Assembly: GCA_947497585.1 (NCBI GenBank)
Contig: CANMHG010000003.1
Location: forward strand, 248,001 to 312,000
Reading direction: 5' to 3'
Source: an uncultured Bacillaceae bacterium
GTDB lineage: Bacteria > Bacillota > Bacilli > Bacillales > Bacillaceae_L
DNA: 64,000 nt
Part shown: piece after piece, positions 1 to 6,660 of the stretch
How the letters are laid out: the number at the start of each line of letters is the position of its first letter
Position numbering within the stretch: position 1 is the stretch's first letter
Notes under the pieces: model-generated
Databases searched by the model: none
What the model was told of the DNA's origin: nothing
The model's input: the letters and a program-made list of their open reading frames with translations, nothing else
Program-made: the position numbers and the translations under genes

Positions 1-343
1 CTCAACACAAATCGGTGCTAATGAAAATCAAACAATGACACTTGATTTCACAGATATGCGTGCAGCAGCTCTTGGAATTACTGGAACTGGGGCAAACTTT
101 ACTGGGACAGCAACAGTTACGGATGGTACAAATAATGAAGCAAATGAAAATGCTTTGGATGTTTCTACTTCTACAACCGCTGGAAATGCAGTAACTGCTA
201 TTAATAGCGCTATAGAAAAAGTATCTGCTGAACGTTCTAAACTAGGAGCAAATCAAAACCGCTTAGAACACACAATTAACAACTTAAACACATCTTCTGA
301 AAACCTAACTGCTGCGGAATCTCGTATCCGTGACGTAGATTAT
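1..343 (+). CDS. hag: flagellin, exon 1 (5' end outside window)
   Basis: Flagellin is the filament subunit exported by the flagellar type III system. The visible part is the C-terminal half. It ends with the D0-domain helix ...LTAAESRIRDVD, which in intact flagellins runs straight into (M/Y)AKEM and the terminal coiled-coil helix. Here the frame instead runs into YALAA and a TAA stop at 356-358, while the missing C-terminal 37 residues sit in frame from position 706. The gap matches a group I intron, so this is a split gene and not a pseudogene. I place the 5' splice site after T343, giving IRDVDY|AKEMM; E. coli flagellin also has Tyr here (DADYA). The alternative after T340 gives IRDVD|MAKEMM. 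Confidence 0.93.
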
Positions 344-705
344 GCTTTAGCTGCATAAGCAGTAACAAGCACAGTCGTCCTAGCTGGTAACGGCTAGAGA
401 TCATAATCGGGTGAATTGCTGGAAACCCCTTAGAGCTTTTCTTACCACAACGTAGTTGGAAACGACAGGCGTGAAGGTTTGAAAAAAGAAAAGATTGGGC
501 AATCAGCAGCCAAGCTCCTTACTTGAAAGAGTGGAGAAGGTTCAACGACTAGGATAGACCATCTAAGGCGAAAGCTATGATGATGAAATCCATAGGTGAA
601 ACAATGGTCATCAGCATTGTGAATCCGAAGTGCCCGACCCCTACTAGATTGCTAGAGGGTGAAGATATAGTCTGGTCATTTATGAAAGTAAATGTTCGCA
701 CGATG
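344..705 (+). ncRNA. group I self-splicing intron in the flagellin gene (ORF-less, 362 nt)
   Basis: All four catalytic-core elements are visible in order. P is GAATTGCTGGAAACCCC near 411-427, Q is CAATCAGCAGCCAAGCTCC near 500-518, R is GGTTCAACGACTAGG near 539-553, and S is GAAGATATAGTCTGG at 661-675. P7 forms between GACTA (546-550) and TAGTC (668-672). A P1 helix with the obligatory U-G wobble can form: exon TTAT (340-343) pairs with GTAA (362-365), with GCTT/AAGC stacked inside. The intron would end at omega-G 705. A 362-nt intron at 341-702 (omega-G 702) also gives good coding but has no matching guide sequence. No endonuclease ORF lies within it. Group I introns in flagellin genes are known from Geobacillus. 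Splicing needs guanosine and is expected to be autocatalytic. Confidence 0.93.
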
Positions 706-816
706 GCGAAAGAAATGATGAACCAAACGAAGAATTCTATTCTTTCTCAAGCTGCTCAAGCTATGCTAGCTCAAGCAAACCAACAACCGCAAGGAGTTTT
801 ACAACTTCTTCGTTAA
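706..816 (+). CDS. hag: flagellin, exon 2 (C-terminal 36-37 residues)
   Basis: Encodes the terminal D0 helix (M)AKEMMNQTKNSILSQAAQ... ending PQGVLQLLR, nearly identical to Bacillus flagellin C-termini. It has no start or ribosome site of its own and only makes sense joined to exon 1. Joining at 343/706 or 340/703 restores a normal-length flagellin without gap. This segment is required for export and filament assembly, so motility should depend on intron splicing. Confidence 0.92.
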   Translation, partial: AKEMMNQTKNSILSQAAQAMLAQANQQPQGVLQLLR

Positions 817-825
817 TCTTTTTAC

Positions 826-858
826 AAAAATGGTCACCTATTATAGGTGACCATTTTT
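826..858. terminator. bidirectional terminator of hag and the endonuclease gene
   Basis: Near-perfect palindrome AAAAATGGTCACCTA / TAGGTGACCATTTTT with T-runs on both strands. It ends hag on the plus strand and contains the last codons and stop of the opposing endonuclease gene. Confidence 0.85.
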
Positions 859-1797
859 TAATAGATATATATACTCGATACACTCACCTTTAGTGAACCC
901 TGTTGATGTAGACATTTGTTTTAAATGAAAAAGGTCTACCCTCGTTAGTGTAATTTGATAAGATGAACACACTCTATTACTTGTTCTAGCTAATTGAATA
1001 TATCTCTGTAGATTCTGGATCTGATTAATTTTACTCTCTACAAGTGGGTATTCAGTAAGGATTTCTTTGATCTCTGCAGTTGGTTTTATAAAGTTGAAGA
1101 ATCTAGGAAGGTAGATTGATGTTCGATGTTTTTCTGGGAGATCTTCAATGTTCAACTGTTTGGAATTTACATCCTTTCTTGTCATACTAGGTACCAGATA
1201 CGGGCGAATTATTCTTAAAAAAAGTAGAATAGAAGCTGAGTCATATAAGATTAGTCTTCTCTGGCCATCGATCAAAAACTTTAAAGAAAAAGTGTTATGA
1301 ATTAGTATTTGTAATTCAATTAACTCGGCAAGACTAAATGATTCCGTTGATAAGATAATCTTTTGAGGTTTGTCCTTTTTACATTTTAAATGACCATCAT
1401 CTAGATACCACCAAGCCAGGCAAAGTGGAGACATTACTGCTTTTAGAAAGTTGATAGGTAAAACCTTTTTCCGTCCTACATACCAAAGTTGTTTCATTAG
1501 GTGGTAAAACACGTTTGTCTTTGATTGGACATAGTACTGTTCAGAATATCCAAAGTCTAATCTTTTATCCTCTAATCTCCTATATTTAGGAGTAGCTAAG
1601 GATAGATAATCTCTTAATTCATTATAACAGTGAATACACCACTCTTTATCTTTATTCGCGTGAGCAAACCTTAACCTAGGAGACCTTTTTTCTTCAATAG
1701 AAAGGTTACCATCCCCAAGGAGTTTCCCACAGACCATCTCTAAGAGTTTTAAGGGATAAGTTTGTAAGAGTTTTTCTGTTATTTCACAAGAACTCAT
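841..1797 (-). CDS. LAGLIDADG homing endonuclease, free-standing, antisense behind split flagellin
   Basis: 318-residue single-chain protein with two LAGLIDADG-type motifs. The first is MVCGKLLGDG at residues 21-30 and the second LAWWYLDDG at 127-135. The acidic residues D29 and D133/D134 are in the catalytic position. It resembles the LAGLIDADG DNA-endonuclease family found in introns of Bacillus and phages. The start is supported by GAGGAGG about 10 nt upstream. The gene is not inside the hag intron. It lies on the opposite strand immediately downstream, and its stop codon is embedded in the hag terminator. Inference: it cleaves intron-less hag alleles and so mobilises the intron in trans, or it is a recent invader on its way to the intron. 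A role as intron maturase is possible but less likely given its separate, antisense transcription. Confidence 0.88.
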   Translation of the reverse strand: MSSCEITEKLLQTYPLKLLEMVCGKLLGDGNLSIEEKRSPRLRFAHANKDKEWCIHCYNELRDYLSLATPKYRRLEDKRLDFGYSEQYYVQSKTNVFYHLMKQLWYVGRKKVLPINFLKAVMSPLCLAWWYLDDGHLKCKKDKPQKIILSTESFSLAELIELQILIHNTFSLKFLIDGQRRLILYDSASILLFLRIIRPYLVPSMTRKDVNSKQLNIEDLPEKHRTSIYLPRFFNFIKPTAEIKEILTEYPLVESKINQIQNLQRYIQLARTSNRVCSSYQITLTRVDLFHLKQMSTSTGFTKGECIEYIYLLKNGHL

Positions 1798-1829
1798 AAA
1801 ATGCTAGCCTCCTCTTCTGAAATTACAAG

Positions 1830-1841
1830 GAACGTACGTTC
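1830..1841. promoter_or_regulatory. LexA-type SOS box in the endonuclease promoter
   Basis: Perfect 12-bp palindrome GAACGTACGTTC, matching the Bacillus LexA core GAAC-N4-GTTC. It lies 33 bp upstream of the endonuclease start, just downstream of a reverse-strand TATAAT (about 1858-1863) with TTAATA 16 bp further upstream. A bound repressor there would block transcription. One match to the 8 fixed bases is expected by chance somewhere in 64 kb, so the location is the main support. Confidence 0.5.
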
Positions 1842-1908
1842 TTATTAATTTTATCACAATTATAAAAATTTAACATTAACTATTAATTCAAAATCTATGA
1901 AAAGGTAT

Positions 1909-1934
1909 TAATAATTAATCGTTTATTCCGATAT
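1909..1934 (+). promoter_or_regulatory. sigma-D-like promoter of flaG-fliDST
   Basis: -10 TCCGATAT (1927-1934; consensus GCCGATAT) with TAAT at 1909-1912 in the -35 place, 14-bp spacer. The B. subtilis fliD operon is sigma-D dependent. The -35 is imperfect. Confidence 0.5.
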
Positions 1935-1970
1935 AACTACTAAAGGCTATTACCCAGGGAGGATGGGACT

Positions 1971-2336
1971 ATGTCCATTGAACGTATCTCTCCTAACCAA
2001 ACAACAATGACAATCAACTTAGAGCAAGTTAGGAATCAACAACCACTAGAAACTAAAATGAACGAACAAACTGAAGAATTAACTAGTCAGGACAAAGGAC
2101 AACACAAAACATCAAAACAGGATATGCAAGAGATTGTAAATAGTATGAATGACTTCTTGCAACCGACACATACGTCGTTAAAGTTTCAACTGCATGAAAA
2201 GCTACAAGAATACTATGTAACTATTGTAGATGATAAAACAAAAGAGGTAGTCCGAGAGATTCCATCTAAGAAACTATTAGATGTGTATGCTGCTATGACA
2301 GAATTCGTTGGACTAATGGTAGATAAAAAGATATAA
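1971..2336 (+). CDS. flaG: flagellar protein FlaG (YvyC family)
   Basis: 121 residues. The N-terminal half is polar and low-complexity (Gln, Lys, Thr rich). The C-terminal half (about 45-121) is the FlaG domain, with the pattern LKFQLHEKLQEYYVTIVDDKTKEVVREIP followed by KKLLDVYAAMTEFVGLMVDKKI. FlaG proteins are small flagellar proteins encoded beside fliD and affect filament length or cap function in some bacteria. The start follows GGGAGG with good spacing. The gene is 15 bp upstream of fliD and presumably shares its operon. The endonuclease gene separates it from hag, whereas in B. subtilis the two are near neighbours. Confidence 0.85.
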   Translation: MSIERISPNQTTMTINLEQVRNQQPLETKMNEQTEELTSQDKGQHKTSKQDMQEIVNSMNDFLQPTHTSLKFQLHEKLQEYYVTIVDDKTKEVVREIPSKKLLDVYAAMTEFVGLMVDKKI

Positions 2337-2351
2337 AGGTGGTGCATCACG

Positions 2352-3908
2352 ATGAGAATTGGTGGATTGGCAAGTGGTATGGATATAGATTCGCTTGTAA
2401 AAGATTTGATGAAGGCGGAGCGTATGCCGCTTGACAAGCTAACTAAGAAAAAACAAACGCTCGAATGGCAGCGTGATGAGTACCGTAATGCAAATAAACT
2501 TTTAACAGAACTTAGGAATATGTCACTTGATATGAGATTACAAGGTACTTATTTTTCTAAGAAGACATCTAGCTCTTCCACTGGGGTATCTGCAACAGCA
2601 AATTCTTCCACTGCAGAGGGAACTTATAAGGTGAATGTTCAACGTTTAGCTACTGCTGCGGTAAACGCTAGTCAGGAAACAATTTCTGCTGACCCTGCAG
2701 CTAAAATTGACCCGAATGCTAAACTTTCAACTCAAGCCGCTAAGTTTAAAGTGGCTCCTCAAGATCCAATTGAGTTTTCTATAGTAACCTATAATGAAAA
2801 TGGATCTAAGAATACAGTAAACTTTAACTTTAACCCAGCTGATGTCTCTTTAAATGATGTTTTTAAACAGATCAACGATTCGTCATTAGGTGTCAGAGCT
2901 TTTTATGATTCCAACGCAGACAAGGTCGTTATGGAGCGAACTAAAACTGGTAACTTCAATCAGACTACTGAATTTTTAGGTGCTGAAATTGGTTATAACG
3001 GAACAACGGCTCCGTTTCTTGCTAATACTTTACAAATAAAAGCAGGTAAGCTTAATTCTCAAAATGAGTGGGAAAAGCGTGAAACAGGTGGCGAAAATGC
3101 AAAGCTTACCTATAATGATGTCCTTACAGTTGAACCAACATCGAATCAATATACCATTAATAATCTGACTTTTAACCTTTCTCAAGTAGGTGAATCCACA
3201 ATTACAGTATCTGGTGATTCAGACAAAGCGTTTGATAAAATCGTTCAGTTTGTTAATAAATACAATGAAGTAATTGAAAAATTAAATGGGAAACTAAGTG
3301 AAACAAAATATCGTAGTTATCAACCACTTACCGATGAAGAAAAAGAAGCAATGAGCGAGAAGCAGGTTGAGATGTGGGAAGAACGTGCGAAAAGTGGCTT
3401 ACTTCGTAACGATTCGGTTTTATCTAGTGGATTAAACCAAATGCGTACCCATTTCTACACACCACTTTCTGGTGCAGTTGCTGGTTTCTCTCAGTTAAGT
3501 GAACTAGGTATTACAACAAGTTCAAACTATCGTGATGGTGGTAAACTATCGATTAACGAAACAGTGCTTAGAAACAAACTAAAAGAAAATCCCGAAGCTG
3601 TTTGGAAATTGTTTGGTGCGAATGGCGATACCACTGAAACCAAGGGGCTTGCAAGAAGATTACAGGAATCCATTGACTCGACTGTTAAAAAGATCGAAGC
3701 AAAGGCTGGGAACAGTCTTCGTACAAATCAACAATTTACAATTGGAAGAAACTTGCTCAATGTGGATCGACAAATCGACCGGTTTGAAGACCGATTAATC
3801 CAAGTCGAAGACCGCTATTGGAAACAGTTCACAGCAATGGAAAAAGCAGTGCAGCGCTCAAATGAGCAGGCAATGTTCCTGATGAACCAATTCGGCGGAG
3901 GAATGTAA
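2352..3908 (+). CDS. fliD: flagellar filament cap protein FliD (HAP2)
   Basis: 518 residues. FliD caps the growing filament and folds exported flagellin into it. The N-terminus MRIGGLASGMDIDSLVKDLM is the characteristic FliD_N motif (residues 1-20), followed by a coiled-coil segment. The C-terminal FliD_C region has the hallmark ...GLNQMRTHFYTPLSGA... LSELGITTSSNYRDGGKLSINE, and a terminal coiled coil (about 470-505). Start ATG follows AAAGGTGG. It sits between flaG and fliS as in other Bacillaceae, 19 bp ahead of fliS. Confidence 0.95.
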   Translation: MRIGGLASGMDIDSLVKDLMKAERMPLDKLTKKKQTLEWQRDEYRNANKLLTELRNMSLDMRLQGTYFSKKTSSSSTGVSATANSSTAEGTYKVNVQRLATAAVNASQETISADPAAKIDPNAKLSTQAAKFKVAPQDPIEFSIVTYNENGSKNTVNFNFNPADVSLNDVFKQINDSSLGVRAFYDSNADKVVMERTKTGNFNQTTEFLGAEIGYNGTTAPFLANTLQIKAGKLNSQNEWEKRETGGENAKLTYNDVLTVEPTSNQYTINNLTFNLSQVGESTITVSGDSDKAFDKIVQFVNKYNEVIEKLNGKLSETKYRSYQPLTDEEKEAMSEKQVEMWEERAKSGLLRNDSVLSSGLNQMRTHFYTPLSGAVAGFSQLSELGITTSSNYRDGGKLSINETVLRNKLKENPEAVWKLFGANGDTTETKGLARRLQESIDSTVKKIEAKAGNSLRTNQQFTIGRNLLNVDRQIDRFEDRLIQVEDRYWKQFTAMEKAVQRSNEQAMFLMNQFGGGM

Positions 3909-3927
3909 GAAAAGGAGTGATTCAACC

Positions 3928-4329
3928 ATGGCGACTACCAACCCATATGCATCCTATCAAACAAACTCGGTGACAACAGCATCACCCGGTGAGCTTACAT
4001 TAATGCTTTATAATGGATGTTTGAAATTTATGAAACTCGCTCGAAAAGGAATTGAAGAAAAAAATATCGAGCTTAAAAATACAAATCTTCAAAAGGCTCA
4101 AAACATCATTAGTGAGCTAATGGTTACATTGAACATGGACCTAGAAGTATCAAAAAACTTAATGTCTATGTACGATTACATTAATCGTCAATTAATGGAA
4201 GTTAACATCAAAAACGATTTAGAGATTCTATCCGAAGTAGAAGGCTATGTTACTGAGTTCCGAGACACTTGGAAACAAGTAGTTCAACTTAACCGCCAAC
4301 AGCAACATTCACAAGGTGGCCAAGCCTAG
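3928..4329 (+). CDS. fliS: flagellin export chaperone FliS
   Basis: 133 residues, the usual family length. FliS binds the C-terminal helix of flagellin in the cytosol and prevents premature polymerisation. The conserved pattern NPYASYQTNSV.TASPGELTLMLYNGCLKFMK is at residues 5-37, and the rest is a helical bundle. RBS AAGGAGTG precedes the ATG. Its client segment is encoded by hag exon 2, so the chaperone's target exists only after intron splicing. It overlaps the next gene by one base. Confidence 0.95.
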   Translation: MATTNPYASYQTNSVTTASPGELTLMLYNGCLKFMKLARKGIEEKNIELKNTNLQKAQNIISELMVTLNMDLEVSKNLMSMYDYINRQLMEVNIKNDLEILSEVEGYVTEFRDTWKQVVQLNRQQQHSQGGQA

Positions 4330-4679
4330 TGAGTGCAGTAAAGGCTCTCTATCTTGTAACAAAGAAACTCTATGACCTTTTACAAAAGCCGTTTACTAGT
4401 GAAGAACGGGATTCAGTGATACCTACCATCGAAGAGTTACTAGAATCCAGACAAAACATCATAGAGAAGGTGAGTCCTCCTTATACCGATGGAGAAAAGC
4501 AACTAGGGGCAGAAGTAGTTAAACTTAATAAAGTCATCGATGAAAAACTTGCCCAACTAAAACAAGAAATACAACTAGATCTCAACCAACTAAAAAAAAC
4601 AAAAACATCAACGAATAAGTACACGAACCCTTATGAGTCTGTTTCTTCAGACGGGATGTTTTTTGATAAACGAAAATAG
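4329..4679 (+). CDS. fliT: flagellar protein FliT-like
   Basis: 116 residues. It has no sharp motif, but position directly behind fliS, length and helical, charged composition (KLYDLLQKPFTSEERDSVIPTIEELLESRQ) fit FliT, the chaperone of the FliD cap protein. The GTG start overlaps the fliS TAG by one base, indicating translational coupling. The assignment rests partly on position. Confidence 0.72.
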   Translation: MSAVKALYLVTKKLYDLLQKPFTSEERDSVIPTIEELLESRQNIIEKVSPPYTDGEKQLGAEVVKLNKVIDEKLAQLKQEIQLDLNQLKKTKTSTNKYTNPYESVSSDGMFFDKRK

Positions 4680-4687
4680 GTGAAGGA

Positions 4688-5074
4688 ATGTTACAACTTA
4701 GTGTTTTCCAATATGATATGGTCGAACGGTATATCGCTTTACTAGATACAGTAGAAGAAGCTTTTGAGTATGTGGTTGAAGGCTTTGAAAACTATGAACG
4801 TACTCAAGGAGATCAAGTACTTGCTGATATTTTCTCTGCTTTTTCTCAAATTGCGAGTACGAATGAAAATCTGGTGGCACTTTTCTCAGGGGAATTGATG
4901 ATACTTCAACACTTAGATCAATTCAGGGGAGTGATTAAAGAGGTTGAGAAGCTAGAAGGTGCTTATGATAACCAGACGCTAAAACAACAATTAATTACTC
5001 AATCAATTTTTCCTGCTTATCAGGCGTGGAAACTTTCCATTCAGAAATCCTTATCTAAATATACTAGTCAATAA
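4688..5074 (+). CDS. uncharacterised protein of the fliD operon
   Basis: 128 residues, not recognised. It is almost entirely predicted helical, acidic to neutral, with no signal peptide, membrane segment or cysteine. It begins 8 bp after fliT behind AGGTGAAGG, and the operon terminator follows at once, so it is cotranscribed with flagellar genes. Size and helicity resemble small export chaperones. A chaperone or flagellar accessory role is an inference from context only. Confidence 0.75.
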   Translation: MLQLSVFQYDMVERYIALLDTVEEAFEYVVEGFENYERTQGDQVLADIFSAFSQIASTNENLVALFSGELMILQHLDQFRGVIKEVEKLEGAYDNQTLKQQLITQSIFPAYQAWKLSIQKSLSKYTSQ

Positions 5075-5079
5075 TTAAT

Positions 5080-5105
5080 GGCTCCCGAAATAGGGAGCCT
5101 TTTTA
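5080..5105 (+). terminator. terminator of the flaG-fliDST operon
   Basis: GGCTCCC-gaaata-GGGAGCC followed by TTTTTATTTT. Confidence 0.9.
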
Positions 5106-5239
5106 TTTTCTAGTAAGTTTAACAGAAATTCACACTTTTAGTTCAATAGCCCCAATACGATTTGGTCTCTATGCCCTATTCCTTACAACCACATTTCGAC
5201 ATATGATAGTCTTATAGTTTTTAGAAAATTCTGAGTGAA

Positions 5240-5326
5240 AAAGGCAAATCACGGGAAACTGTGAGACGCAAAGCCAAGGGCCTGAACCACTAAAGTGTTT
5301 TTTAGTGGATGGCAGCCGGTTGCCAC
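5240..5326 (+). ncRNA. c-di-GMP-I (GEMM) riboswitch aptamer
   Basis: The core ACGCAAAGCC (5266-5275) and GGCAGCCGGTTGCC (5311-5324) match the c-di-GMP-I class. P1 pairs GGCAA (5243-5247) with TTGCC (5320-5324). One hairpin, TCAC...GTGA, carries a GAAA tetraloop. The other, CCACTAAA/TTTAGTGG (5287-5308), lies beside the GGGCCTGAACC receptor segment. It senses cyclic di-GMP and stands in the leader of the secreted-protein gene at 5405. Confidence 0.93.
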
Positions 5327-5370
5327 AAGGAGTCATAGTCCTAGTCTATGAACCTTGTTAAGGTTTTTTT
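5325..5370 (+). promoter_or_regulatory. riboswitch expression platform: terminator and competing hairpin
   Basis: Terminator hairpin AACCTT-gtt-AAGGTT plus T-run (5351-5370). A competing long hairpin pairs ACAAGG (5325-5330) with CCTTGT (5353-5358), with CATAG/CTATG inside. The two share 5353-5356 and exclude each other, which indicates transcription attenuation. Whether ligand turns expression on or off cannot be decided by eye. Confidence 0.75.
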
Positions 5371-5404
5371 ATTTGGAAAAATAAATTAAAGGTGGGACTA
5401 TGTA

Positions 5405-6565
5405 ATGAAAAGACAAGCTTTTCGAATGTGGACTTTTGTAGTAATGCTGGTCATGTTATCTCAAGCATCCATAATTCCAGCTAGCAAAACGGTTGCAGAA
5501 ACGATGAATACTCTCCAGCCGCCTAGTATCGTTACGCTAAGTATCGAAAATGAAAACGACATTGTGCTCCGTTGGTCTCCAGTTCTTTACGCTACAGGTT
5601 ATAAAATCTATCAAATTATTGATGGACAAGCTGTTTTGGTGAGGACAACAACAGGAATAGCAGCTTTATTTTCGAATATGCCTCCAGGAGAGTATAGCTA
5701 TACTGTTCACTCTTATAGTAGTAGTTTAGGAGAATCTGGTCCTTCAAAAATTGTAACAAATGTATCCAACAAAGATACTGAAGCTCCAGTTACTAGAAGT
5801 ACTGCAACTAACAATTGGCTATTACAGGATACAGTCATAGAGTTGTTTGCAACAGATAATGAAAGCGGAGTAGCAAATACATATTACTCAATTAATGAAG
5901 GGACTTTTAGAGAAGGTTCAGTCTTTACACTAACTGAAGAGGGGATAAATAACGTATCTTTCTATTCAGTTGATAAAGTGGGAAATATAGAAAAAATACA
6001 AACCGAAGAGGTTAAAATTGATAAAACACAACCTGAACTTTTTATGGAGTTGCAAGATGTTTATTCATTAGGTGAAGAGGTTGTTCTTACTTATCATGCT
6101 GATGATAAAGTATCAGGTATTTCTTCTGAAGAAATGACGGTTAACGGTCAGGTGATAGAGAATGGTGGAAGTTTTAAGTTTGACCAACCAGGTGAATATT
6201 TGGTTAAAATTGAAGCTGAAGACCACGCTGGCTGGAAATCAACTTATGAAAAAAAGGTTAGTGTTCATATCCCAGTGCGTCTAGAAGTAACTCCAGGTAT
6301 ATTAAAAGATAATAATGGTCTTTTCACCGTAAAAGTTTACCTTCCAGATGTTCTTACTATGAAAGATATAGATTTAAACAGTGTAAAATTAAATGGTGTT
6401 TCAGCTAAATCAGGTACTGAAGGGTTGCAAGAACAGGCTGAGTTAGGGCAGTTTAAGTTTAAACGTGAGGATTTTGACTTAGAACCGGGGGAAGTTACTT
6501 TGGAATTTAGAGCTTCTCTAGGGGACCATGATATTGTTGGTAAAGCAGTTGTAAAGGTAAAATAG
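5405..6565 (+). CDS. secreted fibronectin-III / Ig-like repeat protein under c-di-GMP control
   Basis: 386 residues. An N-terminal signal peptide (residues 1-32) has basic MKRQAFR, a hydrophobic core and a likely cleavage near VAE. A fibronectin type III domain spans about 38-118 (PPSIVTLSI...IVLRWSPVLYATGYKIY). An OmpL47-like beta-sandwich follows at about 125-205 (IELFATDNESGVANTYYSINEG...VSFYSVDKVGNIE). Then comes another Ig-like domain with LEDHAGW-type bacterial Ig features (about 210-290) and a C-terminal beta domain. No sortase motif or membrane anchor is visible. Inference: an exported adhesin or matrix protein made when cells switch between motile and sessile states. The riboswitch leader supports this, as does the neighbouring phosphodiesterase. 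Confidence 0.85.
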   Translation: MKRQAFRMWTFVVMLVMLSQASIIPASKTVAETMNTLQPPSIVTLSIENENDIVLRWSPVLYATGYKIYQIIDGQAVLVRTTTGIAALFSNMPPGEYSYTVHSYSSSLGESGPSKIVTNVSNKDTEAPVTRSTATNNWLLQDTVIELFATDNESGVANTYYSINEGTFREGSVFTLTEEGINNVSFYSVDKVGNIEKIQTEEVKIDKTQPELFMELQDVYSLGEEVVLTYHADDKVSGISSEEMTVNGQVIENGGSFKFDQPGEYLVKIEAEDHAGWKSTYEKKVSVHIPVRLEVTPGILKDNNGLFTVKVYLPDVLTMKDIDLNSVKLNGVSAKSGTEGLQEQAELGQFKFKREDFDLEPGEVTLEFRASLGDHDIVGKAVVKVK

Positions 6566-6571
6566 CTCTAC

Positions 6572-6607
6572 AAATGACACTTTCAATTACAAGAAGGTGT
6601 CATTTTA
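6572..6607 (+). terminator. terminator of the secreted-protein gene
   Basis: AAATGACACTTTC / GAAGGTGTCATTTT hairpin with a T-rich tail. Confidence 0.75.
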
Positions 6608-6636
6608 ATTTTCCTTTTAATCCCGAGAATAAATAA

Positions 6637-6660
6637 AAGCTCCCTCAGTCGTTAGGGAGC
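6637..6660 (-). terminator. terminator of the HD-GYP gene
   Basis: On the minus strand AGCTCCCT-aacgactg-AGGGAGCT followed by TTTATTTA. The gene's stop codon lies inside the hairpin. Confidence 0.75.

Noticed and set aside
577..816. 79-residue ORF from inside the intron into exon 2
   Set aside because: Its 5' half is intron core sequence, and only the 3' part is flagellin. There is no ribosome site, and splicing removes its start.
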